Positions 34,476 through 44,256 of a stretch of 64,000 bases of DNA are shown here, piece after piece. The number at the start of each line of letters is the position of its first letter. The first letter of the stretch is position 1. The DNA lies in contig NZ_AP017457.1 of the NCBI RefSeq assembly GCF_002355535.1, forward strand, positions 1,178,001-1,242,000, read 5' to 3'. The notes under the pieces were generated by a model. It was not told the DNA's origin. It did no database searches and was given only the letters and a program-made list of their open reading frames with translations. This DNA comes from Aurantimicrobium minutum (GTDB taxonomy: Bacteria; Actinomycetota; Actinomycetes; Actinomycetales; Microbacteriaceae). A program made the position numbers and the translations under genes.

Positions 34476-35384
34476 TTACACTCCGGCGAGCGCTGGGTGC
34501 GCACCGTTGAAGACGGTGGCGTGGACGAGACCCAGCGCAATGCTGAAACTTGATAACGCCAGAGGTCCCACAGGGGTATTGAACTCTTCAGGCTGAGCAA
34601 GCTCCTCACCAAATGGAGTGAGCTCGAGGGATCGAGCAAAGTCACGAGCTGCCCAACCTGGTGTGCGTCGATGTGGCGCAGCCATTGATTCGTATCGAGC
34701 CGCAGTCACAAGAGCATCCCAGCGTGAGGTGAGACCATCTTCATGGCCGAAGAATTCAGCAGTAGCGATGTAGCCTCCTATGCCAATAATGACTCCACGC
34801 TGTCCAGGCAGTGAGCGCAGAGATTCTCCACTTTCCTCGTTGAGGAATTGAGATTCCATGCGATCCATGGATTCAATCAGCGAGTGGCCGGAGACAGGAC
34901 CCATCTGTTGTTCATGCTGGCGAATGCGATCCCACACATGTCCTTGGACACGTGTGCCAGCATCCCAGCCGGAATAGTCCATCGAGTTCAATCGAGAGTA
35001 TGTGCGGGTCATGCCGTAGCGAACTCCGATCGGTGCGCGGCGACGGCCACCAACGTGTGCCCCTGCTCCGCTCCAGCGTCCTTCTTCAACACACGCAACT
35101 GGAACCTCTCTGCTCTCACCGTGGGCGAGTACCAAGCTTCTGGTGAGTACACGGTTCTGGCGACCACCTTCGAAGATGTCGCCCTCAAGAACAAAGTGTG
35201 GGCGGCTTCCGGTGTTGCGGACGGTAAGTGCGTTGACGACCCCGTCTTCGTTGAGTTCGGATACAGCAATGTGCTTGGGCTTCCAGCAATAACCGGAAAT
35301 AGGAGCTGACTCTAGCCACACAGGAAAGATGGTCATTCCGTGACCGTCATAGAGGCCCTGGCCTACGTGAATTCGTTCGTTCAT
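34476..35384 (-). CDS. ARPP-1 domain protein, 302 aa
   Basis: The sequence resembles the ARPP-1 family (ARG- and rhodanese/phosphatase-superfamily-associated protein). It is a beta-rich protein with an N-terminal YDGHGMTIFPVWLES block, VRNTGSRPHFVLEGDIFEGGRQNR and an ESREVPVACVEEGRW block. Family members are encoded beside ADP-ribosylglycohydrolases and phosphatases, exactly as here, and are thought to take part in NAD/ADP-ribose-linked pathways; no catalytic mechanism is established that I know of. ATG 35384 follows GAGAGAACC. It is the first gene of the minus-strand run and divergent from an NrtR-like regulator, which makes regulation by that protein likely. Confidence 0.75.
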   Translation of the reverse strand: MNERIHVGQGLYDGHGMTIFPVWLESAPISGYCWKPKHIAVSELNEDGVVNALTVRNTGSRPHFVLEGDIFEGGRQNRVLTRSLVLAHGESREVPVACVEEGRWSGAGAHVGGRRRAPIGVRYGMTRTYSRLNSMDYSGWDAGTRVQGHVWDRIRQHEQQMGPVSGHSLIESMDRMESQFLNEESGESLRSLPGQRGVIIGIGGYIATAEFFGHEDGLTSRWDALVTAARYESMAAPHRRTPGWAARDFARSLELTPFGEELAQPEEFNTPVGPLALSSFSIALGLVHATVFNGAHPALAGV

Positions 35385-35421
35385 GGTTCTCTCATTTCTC
35401 TCAAAGTTTGGATAATTTGTA

Positions 35422-35521
35422 TTAGCTCACTTGTGCGTAAATTAGATTAGCTCACATTCGCGATAATTGCAAGACCAATATATAAAAGGGCACGGACATT
35501 CTGCGCAAAAGTGCGTAAATT
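35422..35521. promoter_or_regulatory. Repeated motifs in the ARPP-1/NrtR divergent region
   Basis: TTAGCTCAC occurs at 35422-35430 and 35447-35455 (25-bp spacing). GTGCGTAAATT occurs at 35433-35443 and 35511-35521 (78-bp spacing). On the minus strand the first TTAGCTCAC copy overlaps a TAATAC -10-like element for ARPP-1. The second GTGCGTAAATT copy is 17 bp before the start of the regulator gene. The arrangement fits operators for autoregulation and control of the divergent operon by the NrtR-like protein; this is inference. Confidence 0.5.
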
Positions 35522-35537
35522 CAAGTAAGTTGGTTAT

Positions 35538-36539
35538 ATGAATGAATTTGTGGACTCTTCTGGTCGCGCGCTTTCGGACTATGCGCGTCCGTCCGTCACT
35601 GTTGACACAGCAGTCCTCACAGTCATCCCCTATACCAACGAGTTATGCGTGGCGCTAGTAACCAACTCCGATGACCAGCCATGCCTACCCGGAACATTCA
35701 TCCACGAAAACGAGACGCTGGAACAAGCAGCTAAACGTGCACTCCGCGAAAAGGTGGGAGACTTTGACGTCTCCCCCATACAACTCCATGTGTTTGACGG
35801 ACAGGGCCGCGACCCTCGTGGGTGGGTTATCTCCGTTGCTCACATCGCCGTTGTTCGCTTTGAAGATGCACCAGGAATTGAATTCACAGCAATCAGTGAC
35901 GCTGAGGGACTTGCTTATGACCACGATGAAATGTTGGCAAAGGCAGTAGAGAAACTTCGCTCGGACTACTCAGAGCAACCGGACCCATGGAATCTGCTCG
36001 AGCGATTTACACTTCGTGAGCTTCGTGAAGTTCATGAAGCCATTGACCCAAACACTCCACTACGCGATTCCTTCCGCAGACTCATGCAGCCCATGGTTGT
36101 GGATACGGGAGAAATCAGTTCTGGTTCAGTAGGAAAGCCTTCACGTATTTGGAGGAAAGAAACCGAAGCGGAGAGGCTAGAGCGTATTTATGCGAAATAC
36201 GAACGACCAGTATCAATGCGTACCTCACGGTCAAACAATGCCAGATCGCGCTCACAGCAGATAGGAAACCTAGAATCTTTGAGCCTAGAGAGCTCGCTGA
36301 TGGGAAGTTCCTCTTCCTCGTCAGAAAAAACTGACCGCAATTTTGTCTTTGAAATTCAGTGGTACTCAGGAACAACAACTCATCATGAGGGCCTCACGCT
36401 CAATCAAGCGCAGCTACGTTTACAAGAGTTTGAAAAAGAAGTGCGCTCTGCTTGGTCTTCACTCTCAGGCTCACAACAACCGCGTTTTGCGAGGATCGTC
36501 AACAACTGGGGCGACGTTCTAGAGGAGATCTCTTTTTAG
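35538..36539 (+). CDS. NrtR-like Nudix/winged-helix transcription regulator, 333 aa
   Basis: The N-terminal ~140 residues are a Nudix domain. Its box region reads PGTFIHENETLEQAAKRALREKVG, with Thr for the first box Gly, Ala for the Glu of REUxEE, and Lys for a catalytic Glu. NrtR proteins have such inactive boxes and bind ADP-ribose. A winged-helix part follows (~145-215: LLERFTLRELREVHEA, FRRLMQPM). A further ~120-residue C-terminal extension with a Ser-rich linker and a small alpha/beta end is not typical of NrtR (usually ~220-240 aa). Divergent from ARPP-1; operator-like repeats lie between. Most likely it senses ADP-ribose and controls the neighbouring ADP-ribose operon. Confidence 0.75.
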   Translation: MNEFVDSSGRALSDYARPSVTVDTAVLTVIPYTNELCVALVTNSDDQPCLPGTFIHENETLEQAAKRALREKVGDFDVSPIQLHVFDGQGRDPRGWVISVAHIAVVRFEDAPGIEFTAISDAEGLAYDHDEMLAKAVEKLRSDYSEQPDPWNLLERFTLRELREVHEAIDPNTPLRDSFRRLMQPMVVDTGEISSGSVGKPSRIWRKETEAERLERIYAKYERPVSMRTSRSNNARSRSQQIGNLESLSLESSLMGSSSSSSEKTDRNFVFEIQWYSGTTTHHEGLTLNQAQLRLQEFEKEVRSAWSSLSGSQQPRFARIVNNWGDVLEEISF

Positions 36540-36644
36540 ATATTTCTTTTCCACGAGCGTCGTGATTAAGCGGGTCTGGATGAACGAAAATCCAGAATGT
36601 CAGTGGCTGTCTGTATGGTTCCTTTCACCGAGGGGAGCTATACA

Positions 36645-37382
36645 GTGAACAAACACAAAACGCAGAAGTACCGAATTTCAATTACAACCACAACAGTCGA
36701 AGATCTTGAAAAGCTTCGCTATGCCTTCGAAGGCAACATGGCTCATGGTGAACACCAAGACTGTAGTGATGATGTGCTGGTTGCCGCCCTTTTGGGCTGG
36801 CACTTCAGGCAGATTCAAGTGGGGGGACATTGGTTTGCTAAGTCACTGCTTCACGAATTCAATATCCGACAGCAACTGCTCCTAGATCCGGCAAAGTCGT
36901 GGGTTGACGAAGAACTGCGCCGTGAGCGGGATTTCTTTCGAGGATCACCTAGTACACCAGGAAATATTCTGACGCTTGATGGCATAGACCTCTACACCCT
37001 CCAACGTGTTGAAGCACGTGTTCAGGCGGTGAAAATGATGGTGAATAAACTCAACGAAGATCATGGGCACGATGCTCACCGCAGGCTCAGGTACTACAGC
37101 GACCAGGCAATTATTGACCTAGGTTTGTGGTGGACACTTACGCAGACCCATTTCGGCGAAGTCGAGGTCGAAGACTTTCCCTTCTGGGTAAAGGACGAAA
37201 TCGTTGCTCGTGCACAAGCACGTCAAGACGTTGAGGGAGGAACCCTCGTTCCTGACGCAATGGAGCTTCCACCACTTTCTCCAAGTGAAAGGGTCACGTT
37301 CTTCAGAAGCCGCAGAATTTCCAACAGAGATAGATTCTGGACTGATGATCGAATTCGAGCAGCAATGGAGATGGGGTTGTGA
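36645..37382 (+). CDS. Hypothetical protein, about 245 aa
   Basis: Not recognised. GTG 36645 is preferred over ATG 36597 because GAGGGGAG (36630-36637) lies 7 nt upstream. The protein is soluble-looking and mixed-charge, with a central helical region (RVEARVQAVKMMVNKL) and Trp-rich stretches, and no CxxC, Walker or nuclease motif that I can see. It follows the NrtR-like gene by ~105 bp on the same strand and could belong to the same unit. Its stop overlaps a GTG start of a 37-codon ORF (GTGA). Confidence 0.65.
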   Translation: MNKHKTQKYRISITTTTVEDLEKLRYAFEGNMAHGEHQDCSDDVLVAALLGWHFRQIQVGGHWFAKSLLHEFNIRQQLLLDPAKSWVDEELRRERDFFRGSPSTPGNILTLDGIDLYTLQRVEARVQAVKMMVNKLNEDHGHDAHRRLRYYSDQAIIDLGLWWTLTQTHFGEVEVEDFPFWVKDEIVARAQARQDVEGGTLVPDAMELPPLSPSERVTFFRSRRISNRDRFWTDDRIRAAMEMGL

Positions 37383-37492
37383 TCACACCCGAACAAAGCG
37401 AGCTGTTCATCACAATCTGGAAAGAAAGAATTCCAGAGGTGGTGAACTGGAGTGATGAGCAAATCGATCTATCTATGCTTCATGGTGCCTAG
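37379..37492 (+). CDS. Possible coupled small protein, 37 aa
   Basis: The ORF begins with GTG at 37379 in a 4-base GTGA overlap with the stop of the preceding gene, the classic layout for translational coupling. The product is acidic and amphipathic (two Trp, several Glu/Asp). No homology is evident by eye. It may equally be the frameshifted tail of the upstream gene. Confidence 0.35.
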   Translation: MITPEQSELFITIWKERIPEVVNWSDEQIDLSMLHGA

Positions 37493-37552
37493 AATGCCCA
37501 AGCGACACGTCCAATCCTTAATTGGTCTGCACAAAATCTAGATGGTAGTTAG

Positions 37553-38311
37553 TTACTCTCCTACATACATCACAGGGTTTGCATTTCCTTGCTTGTAGAG
37601 ATGCGCTACCGACTTCCAGAGATATCTTTTTCTGAGTTCCTCTGGCGCTACTTTTCCAACGAATTCAATACGACCTTCGGTTTTGTATTCTTCGATCGGT
37701 TTCCACAATCGACTGGTCTCTGAATACATCGTTGAGTTCGCAGGGAGCCACTGGGTCACATCATAAACCTCTCTAATGACACCGCCGTAAACCGCGAAGA
37801 CATAGCGAGCTCTTTCCTGGGCCTGGTCAATGCTCATTTTCCACATTCCCCGCGTGGCATCATAAAGCTCTTGATCGGTACGTGAAGCAGAGTCAGGGAA
37901 GCTGTCTGTGATTTTAATAAGGACACCGGGCACATCAAAGTATTCGATCTTTTCGGTTTGTAGTCGCGCCTGAACTTCTTCAACAGTCATGCGGCCTGCT
38001 TTTCGGGAACCGTGACCAACGACTTTATTGGTCAGGTTCTCAAAGCCAATAAGATCAATAGCTGCTGCTTCCATTTTGAAAGCAGTTTGCTCATCAAGTC
38101 CAAAAGCTAAAAGCTCAATGACCGGCTCAAGCCCTGCTTCCTTGAGCTGTTGAATTCTCTCCACCTTGGGGCTCTCTGATGTATCAGTCAGATGCGCAAA
38201 GGCTCTGTTACCTGTTCCCTTGCCGACATAAAAAGGTTTGTTGTCCCGAGGGTCAACATAGAGATAGACATAGAAACCTAGCTTTTCGGTGTCTAAAGTG
38301 AATTTCTTCAT
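37553..38311 (-). CDS. LEM-3-like GIY-YIG endonuclease domain protein, 252 aa
   Basis: The N-terminal ~110 residues carry the LEM-3-like GIY-YIG signature: FYVYLYVDPRDNKPFYVGKGTGNRAFAH, E near the domain end (FKMEAAAIDLIG) and NLTNKVVGHGSR. The C-terminal half (~110-252) is a separate alpha/beta domain with repeated YVFAVYGG.IREVYDV-type strands that I do not recognise. Such proteins are thought to nick or bind structured DNA. It faces the unknown gene pair at 36645-37492 and is the last accessory gene before the housekeeping segment; the strong terminator at 38366 separates the two. Confidence 0.75.
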   Translation of the reverse strand: MKKFTLDTEKLGFYVYLYVDPRDNKPFYVGKGTGNRAFAHLTDTSESPKVERIQQLKEAGLEPVIELLAFGLDEQTAFKMEAAAIDLIGFENLTNKVVGHGSRKAGRMTVEEVQARLQTEKIEYFDVPGVLIKITDSFPDSASRTDQELYDATRGMWKMSIDQAQERARYVFAVYGGVIREVYDVTQWLPANSTMYSETSRLWKPIEEYKTEGRIEFVGKVAPEELRKRYLWKSVAHLYKQGNANPVMYVGE

Positions 38312-38365
38312 TGTGTCTCCTGCGACTTCCTCTTGAAAACCTTATTCGCACTTCGGCATAAAAAC

Positions 38366-38397
38366 ACTTCACCCCCGCATCTCTGCGGGGGTGAAGT
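38366..38397 (-). terminator. Intrinsic terminator of the liv operon
   Basis: A perfect 14-bp stem (366-379 with 384-397) has a 4-nt loop, followed on the minus strand by a GTTTTTA tract. It lies 14 bp after the livF stop. This is also a convenient boundary between the housekeeping chromosome and the accessory region. Confidence 0.9.
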
Positions 38398-38411
38398 TAT
38401 GTGTCTATTGA

Positions 38412-39173
38412 CTACTTCTTCTCGTCAACATCCTTAGCCAAGGTACCGAGGTAAAGCTCGATGACCTTGGGGTCATCGGCTAGCTCGCGACCGGTGCCGG
38501 TGTAGGCATCGCGTCCCTGGTCTAGAACATAACCGCGGTCAGCAATCTGGAGACAACGACGAGCGTTCTGCTCCACCATGATCACCGAGACACCGGCTTT
38601 GTTGATTCGACGTGTACGAATGAAGGTCTCATCCTGACGAACAGGAGACAGACCAGCCGATGGCTCGTCCAGAAGAAGGACCTTAGGGTCCATCATCAGG
38701 GCGCGAGCCATCGCGACGGACTGACGCTCACCACCAGAGAGCGACCCTGCACTTTGAGAACGACGGTCTCGGAGCACGGGGAAGATGTCAAAGATGGCGT
38801 CCAGACGTTCGTTCAAACGCTTGGGTTGCAAGAAGATACCCATCTGAAGGTTTTCTTCAATGGTCAGGCTGGGGAAGACGTTGTTGGTCTGTGGCACGAA
38901 GCCCACACCCATCTGAACCAGCTTGTTGGTCTTGAAACCGGTGATGTCTTCACCGTTGAGGACGACATTGCCCTCACGAATCTTGACCAGACCGAAGAGT
39001 GCCTTGAGCAGGGTGGACTTACCGGCACCGTTAGGGCCGATAATTCCAATGAGCTCACCAGGGTAGGCCTCGATGGAACATCCGTTGAGGATGTTCACAC
39101 CGGGGAGGTAACCGGCAACAAGGTTGTCGGCGCGCAGTACTGGCTCAACACCAGGCTTGATGTCATTTGCCAT
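38412..39173 (-). CDS. livF: Branched-chain amino acid-type ABC transporter ATPase LivF
   Basis: This is the cytoplasmic ATPase subunit that powers uptake of branched-chain amino acids or related compounds through the LivH/LivM channel. The 253-residue chain has Walker A GPNGAGKST (~46), signature LSGGERQSVAMA (~145), Walker B VLLLDEPSAGLSP (~165) and the LivF-typical late IMVEQNARR. The start is ATG 39173, sharing one base with the stop of livG, so the two are translationally coupled. It is last in the operon and followed by an intrinsic terminator. No binding-protein gene is inside the operon; three candidates lie at 50116-53974. Confidence 0.9.
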   Translation of the reverse strand: MANDIKPGVEPVLRADNLVAGYLPGVNILNGCSIEAYPGELIGIIGPNGAGKSTLLKALFGLVKIREGNVVLNGEDITGFKTNKLVQMGVGFVPQTNNVFPSLTIEENLQMGIFLQPKRLNERLDAIFDIFPVLRDRRSQSAGSLSGGERQSVAMARALMMDPKVLLLDEPSAGLSPVRQDETFIRTRRINKAGVSVIMVEQNARRCLQIADRGYVLDQGRDAYTGTGRELADDPKVIELYLGTLAKDVDEKK

Positions 39174-40126
39174 TACTTCTTCTCCTTTGCAGCTGGAGCG
39201 TCCATGGCACCGTCTTCGAGCAATGAGTCATCGCCGAGGTCGGTGTCGTGGTGGGCTCCCAGGTAGGCGTCAATGACGGCCTGGTCACTCATGACGGTGT
39301 CCGCTGGACCTTCCGCCACGACGCGACCTTCTGCCATCACGACAACCCAGTCTGAAATGTGGCGAACCATGTGCATGTCGTGCTCCACGAAGAGCACGGT
39401 CATGCCCTCGTCGCGCAGGGACTGGATGTGGCCCAGCAATGACTGTGTCAGTGCGGGGTTCACACCAGCCATGGGCTCATCGAGCATGATCATGACGGGG
39501 TCGCTCATCAGAGCGCGGGCCATTTCGAGTAGTTTCTTCTGACCACCAGAGAGGCTACCGGCGAGGTCATCTTTCTTCTCGAGCAGCTTGAAGCGCTCGA
39601 GAAGGGCGAGAGCCTTCTCGGTGTTTTCCTTCTCCTGGGCTGCCCAGAGAGGCTTCACAAAGGCAGCGAGGAAGTTTTCTCCGCGCTGGTCCTTTGCCCC
39701 CAAGAGAACGTTCTGGAGAACGGTCAGACGTGACAGTGCCTTGGTGAGCTGGAAGGTACGGACCATACCGCTCTTTGCTACCGAAGCAGCAGCGGTGTTT
39801 CCGAGGTACTTTCCGTTGAAGGTCCACTTCGCAGCCTTGTCAGCGGAGGGTCCACCAAACATCTTCTTTGCAGAAGTTGGCTGGTCGAATCCGGTGATGA
39901 GGTTGAAGAAGGTGGTCTTACCGGCACCGTTAGGTCCGATCAGTGCGGTGATGACACCGCGCTGAACTTCGAGGTGGTCTACATCGACAGCACGGTTACC
40001 ACCGAACTCACGAACGACGTTGTCGACGGTGAGGATGGCATCGGGCTTGGATGAGCCAGGAGTGTGGGCAACGCTCTTGAGCTCGGCACGAGCTTCAGCA
40101 GCGGTCTTGTTTGTGGTGCTAGACAT
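39173..40126 (-). CDS. livG: Branched-chain amino acid-type ABC transporter ATPase LivG
   Basis: The second ATPase of the Liv importer, 317 aa: Walker A GPNGAGKTT (~66), signature LSGGQKKLLEMA (~185), Walker B MIMLDEPMAGVNP (~205) and the switch His in VLFVEHDMHMV (~240). It is longer than usual LivG (~255 aa), with an N-terminal Ala/Ser-rich lead of ~30 residues, a ~40-residue insertion after Walker A, and an acidic/Lys tail. The start overlaps the livM stop by 8 bases. Confidence 0.9.
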   Translation of the reverse strand: MSSTTNKTAAEARAELKSVAHTPGSSKPDAILTVDNVVREFGGNRAVDVDHLEVQRGVITALIGPNGAGKTTFFNLITGFDQPTSAKKMFGGPSADKAAKWTFNGKYLGNTAAASVAKSGMVRTFQLTKALSRLTVLQNVLLGAKDQRGENFLAAFVKPLWAAQEKENTEKALALLERFKLLEKKDDLAGSLSGGQKKLLEMARALMSDPVMIMLDEPMAGVNPALTQSLLGHIQSLRDEGMTVLFVEHDMHMVRHISDWVVVMAEGRVVAEGPADTVMSDQAVIDAYLGAHHDTDLGDDSLLEDGAMDAPAAKEKK

Positions 40127-41105
40127 TGAAGTTCAGCTCCTTCTTGTTACCCAAAATTCCTTGCGGTCTGAATATGACCAGAAGCATCAGTGCGACACCG
40201 ACCATGATCCAGGAGAACTGCTCGGTCTGCTGCGTGTTCAAGACGGCATCGGGGACAAGGATGTCCACGGTGCCCTGGATGAAGATACGCAGAGCGAAGA
40301 ACAGGATGGAACCAAGGACGGGACCCCAGATGGTGGCAGCACCACCGAGGAGCATCGCGGTCCAGATGAGGAAGGTCATGTTACGACCGAGCGCATCTGG
40401 CTGCACCGAGGTGGGGAGGACGTAGAACATACCTCCGATAGCACCGAGGACACCACCGATGATCAGTGACTGCATCTTGAAGGCGAAGACGTTCTTGCCG
40501 AGGCTGCGAACTGCGTCTTCGTCTTCACGGATGCCCTTGATCACACGACCCCAGGGGCTGCGCATGAGCAGCCAGACCAAGATGGCAAAGATGACTACCA
40601 GTGACCAGGCAACGATTCGGACGAACCACCCGTTCACACCAGTGTTGTCGAAGGTGAACCACAAGATGGTGGTCTGGCCGTCGGGGAATGGTGAGAGGGC
40701 ACTGAAGTCGTTACGGTAACGCTCACCAGCAAGACCGTTAGAACCACCGGTGATGTCATTGAGCACCGAGGCACGACCGACCATACGGACAATTTCCGCG
40801 GCGGCAATGGTCACGATAGCCAGATAGTCACCACGCAGTTTCAGGGTTGGGATACCCAGAAGCAACGCGAAGATAGTTCCACCGGCGAGGGTGGCCAGCA
40901 CGGCTGCCCAGAAAGGCCAGCCCATGATGGTGGTGACGGAGAAGGCGTAGGCACCAACAAGCATGAAGCCTGCCTGACCCATGTTGAGCAGTCCGGTGAA
41001 ACCGAAGTGCACATTCAAACCAATTGCTGCGATAGCAAAGGCTGCGGTGGTCGGCAGAATAGCGTTCGCCGACATGTCATAGAAGACTTTGATCCACATA
41101 TCCAT
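40119..41105 (-). CDS. livM: Branched-chain amino acid-type ABC transporter permease LivM
   Basis: An integral membrane permease of 328 aa with about eight to nine hydrophobic segments and the LivM-typical LLNMGQAGFMLVGAYA, GDYLAIVTIAAAEIVRM and RSPWGRVIKGIREDEDAVRSLG loop that docks the ATPases. The start is ATG 41105 after a consensus AAGGAGG site. It is co-transcribed with livH, livG and livF. Substrate range cannot be read from the sequence. Confidence 0.9.
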   Translation of the reverse strand: MDMWIKVFYDMSANAILPTTAAFAIAAIGLNVHFGFTGLLNMGQAGFMLVGAYAFSVTTIMGWPFWAAVLATLAGGTIFALLLGIPTLKLRGDYLAIVTIAAAEIVRMVGRASVLNDITGGSNGLAGERYRNDFSALSPFPDGQTTILWFTFDNTGVNGWFVRIVAWSLVVIFAILVWLLMRSPWGRVIKGIREDEDAVRSLGKNVFAFKMQSLIIGGVLGAIGGMFYVLPTSVQPDALGRNMTFLIWTAMLLGGAATIWGPVLGSILFFALRIFIQGTVDILVPDAVLNTQQTEQFSWIMVGVALMLLVIFRPQGILGNKKELNFNV

Positions 41106-41116
41106 GACTGTCCTCC

Positions 41117-42469
41117 TTAACCGATCCGCTCTTTGCGACCGAAGATACCCTGCGGACGAACCAGCAGGACAACAATCAGAAGCACAAGGGCTGTTGCGTA
41201 CTTGAAGTCACCGGGGACGACCAGGTTGGCAAGCTCAACGGTCATACCGATAATGAGCGAACCAACGAGGGCACCGAAGGCAGTACCGAGACCACCCAAG
41301 GTGACTGCGGCGAACATGAGGAGCAGAAGCTGCATACCTGTCTGCCAGTTAATACCGTTGAGAACAAGACCGAGCATGACACCGGAGAGACCAGCGAGCG
41401 CGGTAGCGAGTACCCAAACGAGGCGGATGATGCGGTCTACGTCGATACCTGATGCTGCAGCAAGTGCTGGGTTGTCAGATACGGCGCGAGTCGCACGACC
41501 GGTACGAGTCTTGAGCAGGAACAGACCTACCAAGATGAGGACCACGATGGACAATCCCATGGCCCACAGTGACTCGAAGGTCAAGGTGACGGGGCCGATG
41601 GTGAAGGTGTCGGGGTTCTTCATCAGGATGCGGACGGTGGATGCACCGTAGAACATCTGGAAGGTGTACTGCAGGGCCAGGGCCAGACCGATGGTCACAA
41701 TGATCATCTGGGTGAGGCTCAGGCCCTTCTTACGCAGAGGCTTCCAGATCACCGCGTCTTGGATGTAACCGGTGGCACCGGTGAGCACAACCACGATGAG
41801 GACGGTGAGGAAGATGTTCAGGCCGAGAACGTTTGCGAAGGTGTAACCCAGCAAACCACCCAAGGTGACCTGTTCAGCGTGAGAGAAGCTGGAGAGACCA
41901 GTGGTTCCGTAGATGAGGGACAGACCGATCGAGGCCAAAGCAAGGAGCAGACCCAGGCGCAAACCGGAGACGACTTGCTGTGCAAGACGGTCCCAGTCAA
42001 AGCCAGTGGCTGCGGCATCTGCGTTGGAGCCACCACCGTTGTCTGCGCCTCCATTGTCACCGCCGGCGACTTTGAAGATTGCACCCTTGGCGAATCCCAG
42101 CGTGATGTCACGCTCTTGGCTTGCTTCACCCTCCAGGGTGACGCCAGCGGGAAGGGTGGCCTCATCGAGTGTGATGACGTAGACGCCAGCAGCAGTAACT
42201 GCAGCGCTCCACTTTCCGTCCTTGTCCGTGACAGCTACGACGTTTTGATCGTTACCTACCACGGTGATTTCGACGCCTTCACCAGCACCCTTGATGGTTC
42301 CGTTAAAGCACGCAGTCGCCGCGTCAGGAACACAAGGTTCGCTGGTGGCGGCGTGGGCGGAAATTCCCTGCCCGAGCGTGAAAGTCAGAACCAACAGTCC
42401 CATGAGTACACCGAAGAGCACTCGTAGGTTTTTAGGGCTGGTACGGCGCGCTAAAGCTGTGTTTACCAC
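41117..42469 (-). CDS. livH: LivH-type permease with N-terminal extracellular domain, 450 aa
   Basis: The C-terminal ~290 residues are a standard LivH permease (GTTGLSSFSHAEQVTLGG, RATRAVSDNPALAAASGID, VTLGGLGTAFGALVGS). Before it come a signal-anchor-like segment (NLRVLFGVLMGLLVLTFTLGQGISAHA) and an exported ~110-residue domain with two Cys and a VTDKDGKWSAAV motif like a carboxypeptidase-regulatory/Ig-like beta fold, ending in a Gly/Asn linker. LivH is usually ~300 aa, so this is an uncommon fusion. GTG 42469 is chosen because GGAGGTG (42472-42478) precedes it; the ORF extends to 42574 without a better start. Confidence 0.85.
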   Translation of the reverse strand: MVNTALARRTSPKNLRVLFGVLMGLLVLTFTLGQGISAHAATSEPCVPDAATACFNGTIKGAGEGVEITVVGNDQNVVAVTDKDGKWSAAVTAAGVYVITLDEATLPAGVTLEGEASQERDITLGFAKGAIFKVAGGDNGGADNGGGSNADAAATGFDWDRLAQQVVSGLRLGLLLALASIGLSLIYGTTGLSSFSHAEQVTLGGLLGYTFANVLGLNIFLTVLIVVVLTGATGYIQDAVIWKPLRKKGLSLTQMIIVTIGLALALQYTFQMFYGASTVRILMKNPDTFTIGPVTLTFESLWAMGLSIVVLILVGLFLLKTRTGRATRAVSDNPALAAASGIDVDRIIRLVWVLATALAGLSGVMLGLVLNGINWQTGMQLLLLMFAAVTLGGLGTAFGALVGSLIIGMTVELANLVVPGDFKYATALVLLIVVLLVRPQGIFGRKERIG

Positions 42470-44233
<1,764 letters not shown>

Positions 44234-44256
44234 CGAAAGACGTCTGGGGAACTACC

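Noticed and set aside
35538-36539. Active Nudix hydrolase
   Set aside because: Key box residues are missing and a winged-helix region follows, which fits an NrtR-type regulator better.
1-38365. Prophage or insertion-sequence origin
   Set aside because: No structural phage genes, integrase, transposase or terminal inverted repeats found on either strand.
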